A DNA stretch of 8,509 bases from Oscillospiraceae bacterium (GTDB lineage Bacteria; Bacillota; Clostridia; Oscillospirales; Oscillospiraceae): contig CACZSJ010000178.1 in NCBI GenBank assembly GCA_902783825.1, forward strand, positions 1 to 8,509. The letters run 5' to 3'. Within the stretch, counting starts at the first letter, position 1; each line of letters starts with the position of its first letter. A program made the translations under genes and the position numbers. Below are positions 1 through 6,696 of this stretch, in pieces. Below the pieces are notes generated by a model, which saw nothing but the letters and a program-made list of their open reading frames with translations, searched no databases and was not told where the DNA came from.

Positions 1-1
1 T

Positions 2-91
2 GACCGCGCGGCCGGTAAGGGTCTGCTGCACAAGAACAATGCAGCCCACAAGAAGTCCGCGATGGCGAACAAGCTCAACGAGATGGCATAA
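2..91 (+). CDS. rpsT: 30S ribosomal protein S20, C-terminal fragment
   Basis: This is the 3' end of a gene that begins before the window; 29 codons and a TAA stop are visible. The residues read DRAAGKGLLHKNNAAHKKSA followed by MANKLNEMA. The G-x-HKN-AA-KKS-x-x-x-KLN pattern is the conserved basic C-terminal helix of ribosomal protein S20, which binds 16S rRNA in the small subunit. It is followed after 22 bases by a strong intrinsic terminator, so rpsT ends its transcription unit here. Identification rests only on this tail, but the motif is distinctive. Confidence 0.88.
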   Translation, partial: DRAAGKGLLHKNNAAHKKSAMANKLNEMA

Positions 92-113
92 TTTGCATCA
101 TCTGCAACGAGAA

Positions 114-147
114 CGGGACGCTCCTTCGAGCGTCCCGCTGCGTTTTT
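114..147 (+). terminator. Intrinsic terminator after rpsT
   Basis: A perfect 10-bp stem, CGGGACGCTC (114-123) with GAGCGTCCCG (128-137), closes a CTTC tetraloop and is followed by a run of five T at 143-147. It separates rpsT from the lipid-kinase promoter downstream. Confidence 0.92.
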
Positions 148-171
148 CTCCGTCAGATAGCGCGGGAGCGC

Positions 172-200
172 TTGACGGAAAACCCGCTTGCCGCTATACT
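172..200 (+). promoter_or_regulatory. Sigma-A type promoter of the lipid kinase gene
   Basis: The -35 box is TTGACG (172-177) and the -10 box is TATACT (195-200), separated by exactly 17 bases; each matches consensus at five of six positions. Transcription should start near 207, giving a leader of about 29 bases before the ATG at 236. The box lies directly after the rpsT terminator, as expected for an independent unit. Confidence 0.82.
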
Positions 201-221
201 ATGGAGCAGCACGAGACGTGC

Positions 222-228
222 AAAGGAG
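222..228 (+). promoter_or_regulatory. Ribosome binding site that sets the kinase start
   Basis: AAAGGAG ends seven bases before the ATG at 236. A longer reading frame opens at 188, but that codon lies inside or just upstream of the -10 box and would not be transcribed, so 236 is the start. Confidence 0.85.
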
Positions 229-235
229 CGGAAGC

Positions 236-1126
236 ATGGACAGAAAACTGCTGCTCATTGTCAACCCCGCCGCAGGCCGCGGCGGCTACAAAAACAATTT
301 GGGAGAGGCGCTGCTTACGCTGGACCGAGGCGGCTGCCGCAGCACGCTGTTTTTTACGGCGGGTCGGGGCGAAGCCACGCGCATTGCCGCGCAGCAGGCC
401 GCCGCATATGATGCCGTAGCCTGTGTGGGCGGAGACGGGACCCTCAGCGAGGTGATCTCCGGCCTGATGGAGTTGCCCGCGCCGCCGCCTTTGGGCTATT
501 TTCCCATGGGGACAGCCAATGATGTGGCGACAACGCTGGGCTTGCCGAAGAACGATCTGGTCGGGGCGGCCAGGCGACTGCTGGGTGGGCAGCCCCACCC
601 CTTTGATGTGGGCGGTTTCGGCGAAGAAGGCTATTTTGCCTATATCGCGGCCTTCGGCGCGTTTACCGAGGTCAGCTATACCACGCCGCAGAATCAGAAA
701 AAGGCCTTGGGACATCTGGCCTACGTTTTGCAGGGGGCCGCTCAGCTGCCGTATCTGGAAAGCTACAAGGCCCGGGTGGAATACGACGGCGGCTCCTTCG
801 AGGGCAATCTGCTCTACGGAAGCCTGTCCAACTCCACCTCCGTGGCGGGGATGCTCCATTTTAAGGAAGAGCTGGTCGGTCTGGGCGACGGGATGTCCGA
901 GCTGGTGCTGGTGAAGGATCCCGGCAGCGTGGAAGGCTTCGGCGACCTTGTGGCCAGTGTGCTGTCTCAGCGCTATGACAGCGAGCATTTATTGATTCTG
1001 CATACCCAAAAGGCCCGGTTTCTGTTCGAAAAGCCCGTGGCCTGGACCCGGGACGGAGAGGAAGGCGGACGGCATCAGGAGCTGACGCTCTGCAATTGCG
1101 CCGCGCCGATTCAGTTTATCTTTTGA
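236..1126 (+). CDS. Diacylglycerol/lipid kinase, YegS/DgkB/BmrU family
   Basis: The 296-residue product fits the usual length of about 300 for soluble diacylglycerol-kinase-like lipid kinases, which phosphorylate diacylglycerol or a related lipid with ATP at the inner face of the membrane. Visible family motifs are NPAAGRG (10-16), the nucleotide-binding GGDGT (65-69), PMGTANDVA (90-98, the P-x-GT-x-ND-x-A signature), L-x-DGM-x-E-L-V-L-V (216-226) and DGE (273-275) near the C terminus. There is no signal peptide or membrane helix. The gene has its own promoter and Shine-Dalgarno. In Gram-positives this family recycles diacylglycerol released during lipoteichoic-acid synthesis (DgkB), but other members use different lipids, and the sequence alone does not settle the substrate. 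Confidence 0.92.
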   Translation: MDRKLLLIVNPAAGRGGYKNNLGEALLTLDRGGCRSTLFFTAGRGEATRIAAQQAAAYDAVACVGGDGTLSEVISGLMELPAPPPLGYFPMGTANDVATTLGLPKNDLVGAARRLLGGQPHPFDVGGFGEEGYFAYIAAFGAFTEVSYTTPQNQKKALGHLAYVLQGAAQLPYLESYKARVEYDGGSFEGNLLYGSLSNSTSVAGMLHFKEELVGLGDGMSELVLVKDPGSVEGFGDLVASVLSQRYDSEHLLILHTQKARFLFEKPVAWTRDGEEGGRHQELTLCNCAAPIQFIF

Positions 1127-1140
1127 TTCCGGACAAAACG

Positions 1141-1157
1141 AGCCCTTTCGCGGGGCT
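1141..1157 (+). terminator. Weak hairpin after the lipid kinase gene, possible terminator
   Basis: AGCCC (1141-1145) can pair with GGGCT (1153-1157) across a seven-base loop. Flanking TCCGGACAAA (1128-1137) can extend the pairing with TTTGCCGGA (1162-1170), allowing a bulge. The following tract (TCTCTTT) is only moderately T-rich, so termination would be partial and some transcripts may read through into asnS. Confidence 0.4.
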
Positions 1158-1260
1158 TCTCTTTGCCGGATGCGTAGGATTATAGTGGAGGAGAGAGGCG
1201 TCCGGCCGCGGGAAGCGCCAAAGGCGCCAAAAGCCCTTCATCAGAAAGGAACGAAAATCT

Positions 1261-2655
1261 ATGAAGCGCCAGAGAATCTCAGAAATTTACGCGGATGCGC
1301 TGCCTTTTGGCGGGCAGGAGCTCACCGTGTGCGGCTGGGTCCGCACCGTGCGGGACATGAAGAACTTCGGCTTTATCGAGCTTAACGACGGCAGCTGCTT
1401 CAAATCGCTGCAGGTGGTGTTTGAGCGCGAGGGTCTTGCTAACTATGAAGAGATTGCCCATCAAAACGTGGGTGCGGCGCTGATTGTCCGGGGAATCCTG
1501 GTGCTGACGCCGGAGGCCAAGCAGCCCTTTGAGCTGAAGGCCAGCGAGATCCGAGTGGAAGGGAGTTCTTCTCCGGACTATCCTTTGCAGAAGAAGCGCC
1601 ACAGCGTGGAATTTCTGCGAACCATTCAGCATTTGCGGCCCCGCACCAATCTGTTTTCCGCTACCTTCCGGGTGCGCAGCGTGGCGGCGGCGGCGGTGCA
1701 CGAGTTTTTCCAGAGCCGAGGCTTCGTATATGTACACACGCCCATCATCACCGGCTCGGATGCGGAGGGCGCCGGACAGATGTTCCGGGTGACCACGCTG
1801 GATTTGAACCATTTGCCGCTCAACGAGGACGGCACTGTGGACAACAGCAAGGACTTCTTCGGAAAGGCCACGAACCTGACGGTCTCCGGCCAGCTCAACG
1901 CGGAGAACTTTGCCATGGCCTTTGGTGACGTGTATACCTTTGGCCCCACCTTCCGGGCAGAGGTTTCCTATACCCAGCGCCACGCGGCGGAGTTCTGGAT
2001 GATCGAGCCGGAGATGGCCTTTGCGGATATCCATGACTATATGGATACGGCGGAAGCCATGGTGAAGTATATCATCAACACCGTGCTGGAGCGCTGCCCC
2101 CAGGAGATGGACTTCTTCAACGCCTTTGTGGACAAGGGGCTGCTGGATCGGCTGCACAATGTGGTTTCCAACGAGTTTGGCCGCGTCAGCTACACCGAGG
2201 CGGTGGAAATTCTCCAAAAAAGCGGAAAGAAGTTCGACTATCCGGTGCAGTGGGGCATTGACCTGCAGACCGAGCACGAGCGCTATCTGACGGAAGAGGT
2301 GTTCCGCAAGCCCATTTTTGTCACCGATTACCCCAAGGAAATCAAAGCCTTCTATATGCGCCTCAACGATGACGGGAAAACCGTCGCCGCGGCGGATTGC
2401 CTGGTTCCCGGGATTGGAGAGATTATCGGCGGCAGCCAACGCGAGGAACGGCTGGAGGTGCTTACCGCGCGGATGCGGGAGCTGGGCCTGCGAGAAGAAG
2501 ATTATTGGTGGTATCTGGATCTGCGCCGCTACGGCAGCTGCCGGCATGCGGGGTACGGCCTGGGCTTTGAGCGGCTGGTCATGTATCTGACCGGCGTCAG
2601 CAACATCCGGGACGTGGAGCTGCACCCCAGGACCACCGGCAACGCGGACTTTTGA
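1261..2655 (+). CDS. asnS: Asparagine--tRNA ligase (AsnRS), class IIb
   Basis: Charges tRNA-Asn with asparagine in the cytoplasm. The 464-residue length is close to E. coli AsnRS (466). The N-terminal OB-fold anticodon-binding domain covers about residues 15-105 (VCGWVRTVRDMKNFGFIELNDG). The class II catalytic core follows: TPIITGSDAEGAGQMF (160-175) after motif 1, an AsnRS-type insert leading to FFGKATNLTVSGQL (199-212), motif 2 FRAEVSYTQRHAAEFWMIEP (231-250), GEIIGGSQRE (386-395), and motif 3 GYGLGFERLVMYLTG (431-445). These features separate it from AspRS. AGAAAGGA sits 10 bases before the ATG. The C-terminal segment reads RDVELHPRT where most AsnRS have RDVIPFPRT (see findings). No T-box element is visible in the 134 bases upstream. 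Confidence 0.97.
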   Translation: MKRQRISEIYADALPFGGQELTVCGWVRTVRDMKNFGFIELNDGSCFKSLQVVFEREGLANYEEIAHQNVGAALIVRGILVLTPEAKQPFELKASEIRVEGSSSPDYPLQKKRHSVEFLRTIQHLRPRTNLFSATFRVRSVAAAAVHEFFQSRGFVYVHTPIITGSDAEGAGQMFRVTTLDLNHLPLNEDGTVDNSKDFFGKATNLTVSGQLNAENFAMAFGDVYTFGPTFRAEVSYTQRHAAEFWMIEPEMAFADIHDYMDTAEAMVKYIINTVLERCPQEMDFFNAFVDKGLLDRLHNVVSNEFGRVSYTEAVEILQKSGKKFDYPVQWGIDLQTEHERYLTEEVFRKPIFVTDYPKEIKAFYMRLNDDGKTVAAADCLVPGIGEIIGGSQREERLEVLTARMRELGLREEDYWWYLDLRRYGSCRHAGYGLGFERLVMYLTGVSNIRDVELHPRTTGNADF

Positions 2656-2689
2656 GAAAGCGCGGGCGGTCGGGCGGCCGCCCGCTTTC
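2656..2689 (+). terminator. GC-rich hairpin after asnS, possible weak terminator
   Basis: GAAAGC (2656-2661) pairs with GCTTTC (2684-2689), and GGGCGG (2664-2669) with CCGCCC (2678-2683), with a two-base bulge and an eight-base loop. An alternative fold uses the perfect 12-base palindrome GGGCGGCCGCCC at 2672-2683. It starts directly after the asnS stop, but no T-run follows. It may reduce rather than stop transcription into the next gene, which has no obvious promoter in the remaining 28 bases. Confidence 0.45.
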
Positions 2690-2704
2690 CATACGCAGAG
2701 ACAC

Positions 2705-2711
2705 AGAGGAG
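2705..2711 (+). promoter_or_regulatory. Ribosome binding site that sets the 2718 start
   Basis: AGAGGAG ends six bases before the ATG at 2718. The open frame extends upstream to 2652, but those extra 22 codons run through the post-asnS hairpin. Starting at 2718 puts a signal anchor at the very N terminus. Confidence 0.85.
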
Positions 2712-2717
2712 AAAACG

Positions 2718-4310
2718 ATGAAAACAATACGCATTCTTTTTCTGCTTCTGCTGCTGACCGGACTTGCCGCATTGGGCGTGATCGGCGGCCGCTATGTTCG
2801 GGACAAAGCCGCGCTGGAGCGGATTCCGGCGCTGCAGCGGGCGGACTTTTCCGTTCTGAAGCCCGCGGCTGCCCCAAATCCGGAAACGGAGCTGGGCCAG
2901 GCGCTGTACCAAGCCCGTATGGCGGTCTGGCAATGGGAGGAAACGGGGGAAGCCCGCTATGACGGCGGCCCCGCGGACCGGAGTGCCGAGCAGGTACTGA
3001 CGGTCTGCACGTTGAATGTGGATGCGCTGACGGCCGGACTGGCGGAGGAGATGCAGACGACGCTGTCCGCGCAGGCACAGGCGGCGCTGCGCTCGGATGA
3101 GGTATATGACGGAGACGGGCATTTCCGAGAGGAGCTGTGCCGGGAGGCCTTTGTTCAGGCGCTGACCGCAAGACTGGCCCAGGCGGAGCTTTTTGAGCAA
3201 CGCCGGAGCGAAACGCTGAGCCTGGACTGGCGGCCGGAGAAGGCGACGTGGGAGGCTCGGGAGGATGAGGCCCTCCGCCGGCTGCGTTCCCTGCGGGAAG
3301 AGCAGGAGCGGGATCCGGACGCGGAGGCGGAGCAGCTGTATCAGGGTGCGGCGGCTGCGCTGCAGCCGGTGTGGAAAAGCTATGAACCGCTGGAGGAGAC
3401 CGCCACCAGCGGCCCTGCGCCGAACCCCGCCTTTTTTGGCGAAACGCAGGATCCCGCGGAGCTGGCGGCGCTGTTGGACTGCATCACGGCGAAGCGGCTG
3501 ATCAAGGGGCAGACCCTGGTTTGGAATCCGGAGCTGGCCCTGTTTCCCGGCAGCAGCCTGCGCTATTATCTGGACGACACCATCCTTGTCATTGTCTGGC
3601 AGGAGGTAGAAGCGCAGGCGGTGGGAACCTTTGCGGAGGTGTTTGTTGCGGACGGCTCCCAGCTGCGGCGGAAAATTTCCGGGGACGAGCTGTTTAGCTT
3701 CGCCTTTGAGACCACGTCCGAGTTTTGCCAGAATACCAACGCCGTGCTGGCGGTAGGCGGAGATTTTTATCACCATGCCAGAGAGTGCGGTATCTGCGTC
3801 TATCAGCGGCAAATCTGCCGCTTCGACCCCAAGACCTGCGACACCTGCTACATTACCACAGAGGGCGATCTTCTGTTCTCTTACCGGGACCAGTTTGAAA
3901 CCCGAGAACAGGCGGCGCGTTTTCTGGAGGAAAATGACGTGCTGTTTTCCGTGGCCTTCGGGCCCGTGCTCATCGACGACGGTGTGGATGTAACGCCGGA
4001 GCGCTATCCCTGGGGGGAAATTGATGATACTTATGCCCGCAGCGCCCTGGGCCTTTTGGGAGAGCATCACTATCTGACCATGAACATCAACTGCGGCTCC
4101 CCTGGCAGCGAATACTACTATCTGGCCACACTGCGGCAGGCGGCGGACGCCATGCTCGCACGTGGCTGCGTGAAGGCCTATACCCTGGACGGCGGGCAGA
4201 CGGCCACCACAGCATTCCGGGGAGAGCTAATCAATCCTGTGCAGTTTGGCAAGGAGAAGCCCATCAGCGATGTGATCTATTTTGCCACAGCGGTGCCCGA
4301 AGGGAAATAA
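2718..4310 (+). CDS. Membrane-anchored phosphodiester glycosidase (NAGPA) family protein
   Basis: The 530-residue product begins with a hydrophobic segment (about 6-23) preceded by Lys/Arg, without a lipobox or clear cleavage site, so it is probably a signal anchor with the rest outside the membrane. Residues 25-265 are acidic and helix-rich and match no domain I recognise. The C-terminal part (about 300-530) resembles the phosphodiester glycosidase domain named after human NAGPA: NAVLAVGGDFY (341-351), GPVLIDDG (415-422), RSALGLLGE (441-449), and the hallmark TLDGGQTATT (489-498) with an end-region Asn-Pro-Val. Related bacterial proteins are linked to exopolysaccharide or wall-glycan processing; the substrate here is unknown. 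An insert carries two CxxC pairs (357/360 and 374/377). The gene follows asnS by 62 bases and ends at a convergent terminator. Confidence 0.8.
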   Translation: MKTIRILFLLLLLTGLAALGVIGGRYVRDKAALERIPALQRADFSVLKPAAAPNPETELGQALYQARMAVWQWEETGEARYDGGPADRSAEQVLTVCTLNVDALTAGLAEEMQTTLSAQAQAALRSDEVYDGDGHFREELCREAFVQALTARLAQAELFEQRRSETLSLDWRPEKATWEAREDEALRRLRSLREEQERDPDAEAEQLYQGAAAALQPVWKSYEPLEETATSGPAPNPAFFGETQDPAELAALLDCITAKRLIKGQTLVWNPELALFPGSSLRYYLDDTILVIVWQEVEAQAVGTFAEVFVADGSQLRRKISGDELFSFAFETTSEFCQNTNAVLAVGGDFYHHARECGICVYQRQICRFDPKTCDTCYITTEGDLLFSYRDQFETREQAARFLEENDVLFSVAFGPVLIDDGVDVTPERYPWGEIDDTYARSALGLLGEHHYLTMNINCGSPGSEYYYLATLRQAADAMLARGCVKAYTLDGGQTATTAFRGELINPVQFGKEKPISDVIYFATAVPEGK

Positions 4311-4328
4311 ACCTCCGGTAGGGAACGC

Positions 4329-4390
4329 AAAAAAAGATAACGGCAGCACCGTCGGTTCCGAACAAACGGAACCGGCGGTGCTGCTTGTTT
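4329..4390. terminator. Bidirectional intrinsic terminator between converging units
   Basis: An 18-bp stem, GCAGCACCGTCGGTTCCG (4343-4360) with CGGAACCGGCGGTGCTGC (4367-4384), has a single G-T wobble and a six-base AACAAA loop. Read on the minus strand, the stem is followed by a T-run (A at 4329-4335), making it a strong terminator for the germination operon, whose last stop is only 10 bases away. On the plus strand the tail (TTGTTTGG) is weaker but should still serve the phosphodiester glycosidase gene. Confidence 0.93.
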
Positions 4391-4393
4391 GGC

Positions 4394-5521
4394 TTACAGG
4401 GTTTTCTTTTGCCGCGCTACTATATATATAGAGGGGATCAGAACGAAAGCCACGCTGAAATTGAGCAGAGGAATCAGGCGGGAGGACCAAAGATGCAGGC
4501 TGGCTCCATCCGGCGCCAGCAGCAAACTCAGGAGAATGAGCGTCAAGGCGCACAGGGGAATGATCCAACGACCGCGGTGCAAATCCCAGCGCCGCTCTCC
4601 CCGATGCTCCGGCGCCATGCCCAGAGCAAGGCGAAGACAATATTGCGCCGTGTACAGGAGAAAGGAGCAGAGCAAAAAATCGGGAAACACCCAAAAGGTG
4701 ACCACCAGGGCCTCTGCTCGTTCCAGGCTTCGGAAAAAGATCAGATTGCGCACCAGGGCGAAAAAGGGCTGACTCAAACGCTCGCAAAGCTCTGCACCCA
4801 GACAGCCGATGACGGCCGCGCTCAACAGGGTCAGGAGCAGGATGGTCCGCAGCAGCCAGGCAAGAACCAGGCGAGGCGCTTCCTGGCCCCGGGGTACCTC
4901 GTTTAGCAGAAAGCAGGCGCCGTACAAGGGGAGAACCAGCGCGTCCAGGGCGGGCAGCGCGCCCCGGGCCAGAGGGCCTGCGTCATAGATCGTCAAAGGC
5001 AGCAGATTCGTCCGATCCACGGACAGCAGAGAAAAGAACAGAACGACCAGAAAAACCAATGCCAGCAGAGGCAAAACCATTCTGGCCGTCCGCAGCAGCG
5101 TCCTGGCCGGGCCCAGGGCGCCGAGCAGAGCCAGCAGGCCCAAGGTGACGGAGAACACGGCCGGCTGGCTGTGGGGGAAAATCGTAACCACGTAGCGATC
5201 TGCCCCGGAACGCAGGATAAAGCCGCCATAGAGCAGCAGCCAGGCGCTCAGCAAAAACAGCATGCCCTTTCCCAGGCGACCGCCCAACCCACGCAGGGTC
5301 AGCTCCGCAAGGCCCTCGCCTTCCCGGCGAAGAGACATGAAGCGGGAGAGAAAGCGGAGATATAAAAGACAAAGGGGCAGCGCAACCAGCACGGACAGCC
5401 AGGCCGCCCGCCCGGCGGTAGAGGCTGATGCGGCCGGAATCAGGCGCAGGGCCGGAACCAGAAGCAGCAACGTGCATAGGGAAAGCAGCTGGCGTAGAGG
5501 ATAACGGTCGTTTGCAGGCAT
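4394..5521 (-). CDS. Spore germinant receptor B subunit (GerAB/GerKB permease)
   Basis: A 375-residue polytopic protein of the spore germination permease family (APC-type fold). About ten hydrophobic helices can be drawn, roughly at 13-30, 38-57, 86-105, 120-137, 147-167, 190-207, 219-243, 270-294, 318-337 and 348-368. Between helices 7 and 8, LSQPFFALVRNL then FFRSLERAEALVV (249-274) matches the family pattern around its conserved FLER-like segment. In characterised receptors this subunit sits in the spore inner membrane and forms the germinant-binding pocket. It is the last gene of the operon, 11 bases after the C-subunit stop, with a perfect AGGAGG Shine-Dalgarno. The product is rich in Leu, and the specific germinant cannot be predicted. 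Confidence 0.92.
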   Translation of the reverse strand: MPANDRYPLRQLLSLCTLLLLVPALRLIPAASASTAGRAAWLSVLVALPLCLLYLRFLSRFMSLRREGEGLAELTLRGLGGRLGKGMLFLLSAWLLLYGGFILRSGADRYVVTIFPHSQPAVFSVTLGLLALLGALGPARTLLRTARMVLPLLALVFLVVLFFSLLSVDRTNLLPLTIYDAGPLARGALPALDALVLPLYGACFLLNEVPRGQEAPRLVLAWLLRTILLLTLLSAAVIGCLGAELCERLSQPFFALVRNLIFFRSLERAEALVVTFWVFPDFLLCSFLLYTAQYCLRLALGMAPEHRGERRWDLHRGRWIIPLCALTLILLSLLLAPDGASLHLWSSRLIPLLNFSVAFVLIPSIYIVARQKKTL

Positions 5522-5528
5522 GGCGACG

Positions 5529-5534
5529 CCTCCT
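5529..5534 (-). promoter_or_regulatory. Shine-Dalgarno of the B subunit overlapping the C-subunit stop
   Basis: On the minus strand AGGAGG lies seven bases before the ATG of the permease gene and overlaps two bases of the TAG stop of the preceding gene. Ribosomes ending the C subunit would therefore be on the site, which suggests coupled translation. Confidence 0.88.
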
Positions 5535-6696
5535 ATTCCATATCGTGACTGTGGCTCAGCTCGCCCTGTACGGCGATGCTCAGCTCCAGAGAAGGCAGCA
5601 GCGGACCCAGAGGCTGACCCAGCCGCCGATATTCCAGAGGAGAAGCCTGTTCAATCCGGTCGCCCAGACCCAGAAAATCCGCCTCCAGCTGCCGGGACAA
5701 CCAAAGCACCGCTCCCAATTGTTCGGAGATGGCGGCCTCCAGCTGACCGGTCAGGTAGTCTGCGCTCTCCACAGAAGAAAGGGCGTGACTGCCGGCCTCC
5801 AGCAGTGAGGCACTGACGGTGGCGTAAATTTCAAGGCCGCGGAGGGTGCCGTCCGGATTCCAAAGCGGATACAGCCGGGTGCCGCCTCGGTTGATTTCCA
5901 AAGTCACCGGGGACCCGAAGCGATCCCGGATCACCAGACTGCGGATGCCGACTGTGTTGGTCAAAAAGCTGACGCCCAGAGAGGTCTCCCGACCGATGAA
6001 TTCACAGAGCTTTCCGTCTTTGATTACAGCATAGGCGCCCTCCGCCGCCGCAGATTTGTATGCAGTAGCCTGCTGAGCGCCCGCGGCGGCGTCTCCGCCG
6101 GAGAGTTCCGCAGCATTTGTGTAGGGCAGCGCACAGATCAGTGCGCTGCCGTTTCGCGCGCAGCTGCGCAGCACCTCCGCGGCGGTAAAGACATGGCCGC
6201 CCAGCTGGGAGTTCAGCTTGGTGTGTGCCGCCTGCAGCACCTCCGATGCGCCCTTTTCGCCGTTGCCCACGGCGGTCAGAACCTCCCGCGCGTCCGCGCC
6301 CTGCAAAATGAACAAGGGCATATCCAAGCGCGCGTCAGGGGAGCGGCAAATATAAGAGAGAAAGGAGTCGATGCCCTGTCGGGCGGCGGCCTCTCCAACA
6401 AGGATGTGCTTCAAATGCCCGGTAAACAGATCTTCTTCTACGGCGTGAAGGCGGGCGGATTCGATGGCGGCGGAGACCGATTCTCCGGTGCCGCTGAAGC
6501 ACAGGGGGGTGGAGCCGCTTTTGTCCGCGGCGGCGGACAGGGTAACGGCGATGCCGCCGGGAACGCGATCCAGCCCCAGGGTTTGCATGACGCACAGCTG
6601 CTCAATTTCCCGGTAGTTGGAGTAAAGAGAGCCGCAGCCGCTGAGCAAAGCGGCGACTGTCAGGCTGATCACAAGGAGCGAAATTGTTTTTTTCAT
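5533..6696 (-). CDS. Spore germinant receptor C subunit, Ger(x)C family lipoprotein
   Basis: A 387-residue lipoprotein. The N terminus MKKTISLLVISLTVAALLSG leads into Cys21, and the lipobox L-S-G-C (18-21) predicts diacylglyceryl modification at that cysteine. Just after it, EIEQLCVMQTLGLDRVPGG is the usual opening of GerAC proteins. GHLKHILVGEAAARQG (93-108) and the stretch SPDARLDMPLFILQGADARE (114-133) also follow the family pattern. The C-terminal domain ends with helices around QLEADFLGLGDRIEQ (336-350). Known GerAC proteins sit on the outer face of the spore inner membrane and are needed for receptor function. The ATG overlaps the A-subunit stop as ATGA, and AGAGG lies about nine bases upstream. 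The A-C-B order resembles gerK operons. Confidence 0.93.
   Translation of the reverse strand: MKKTISLLVISLTVAALLSGCGSLYSNYREIEQLCVMQTLGLDRVPGGIAVTLSAAADKSGSTPLCFSGTGESVSAAIESARLHAVEEDLFTGHLKHILVGEAAARQGIDSFLSYICRSPDARLDMPLFILQGADAREVLTAVGNGEKGASEVLQAAHTKLNSQLGGHVFTAAEVLRSCARNGSALICALPYTNAAELSGGDAAAGAQQATAYKSAAAEGAYAVIKDGKLCEFIGRETSLGVSFLTNTVGIRSLVIRDRFGSPVTLEINRGGTRLYPLWNPDGTLRGLEIYATVSASLLEAGSHALSSVESADYLTGQLEAAISEQLGAVLWLSRQLEADFLGLGDRIEQASPLEYRRLGQPLGPLLPSLELSIAVQGELSHSHDME

Noticed and set aside
1157..1186. Possible asnS promoter, TTCTCT and TATAGT with 18-base spacing
   Set aside because: The -10 is acceptable but the -35 is poor (TTGCCG at 1163-1168 is only 12 bases away), so it is not better than chance.
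1195..1215. T-box-like GGCGTCCGGCCGCGG sequence before asnS
   Set aside because: It lacks the TGGN bulge needed to pair with the tRNA acceptor end and no specifier stem can be placed.
1279..3171. Very long minus-strand open frame (630 codons) opposite asnS and the next gene
   Set aside because: It is a shadow caused by high GC content and codon bias of the plus-strand genes. The translation is rich in Arg, Pro, Ala and His, has no domain motif, and spans two clear genes.
2529..4070. Minus-strand open frame of 513 codons opposite the phosphodiester glycosidase
   Set aside because: Same reason: low-complexity Arg/Gln/Leu-rich translation, antisense to a gene with recognisable motifs and a good ribosome binding site.
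4416..4432. Alternating TA run (CTATATATATAG) as a possible promoter or repeat
   Set aside because: It lies inside the permease coding region and encodes the Ser-Ile-Tyr-Ile-Val of the last helix; no matching -35 box.
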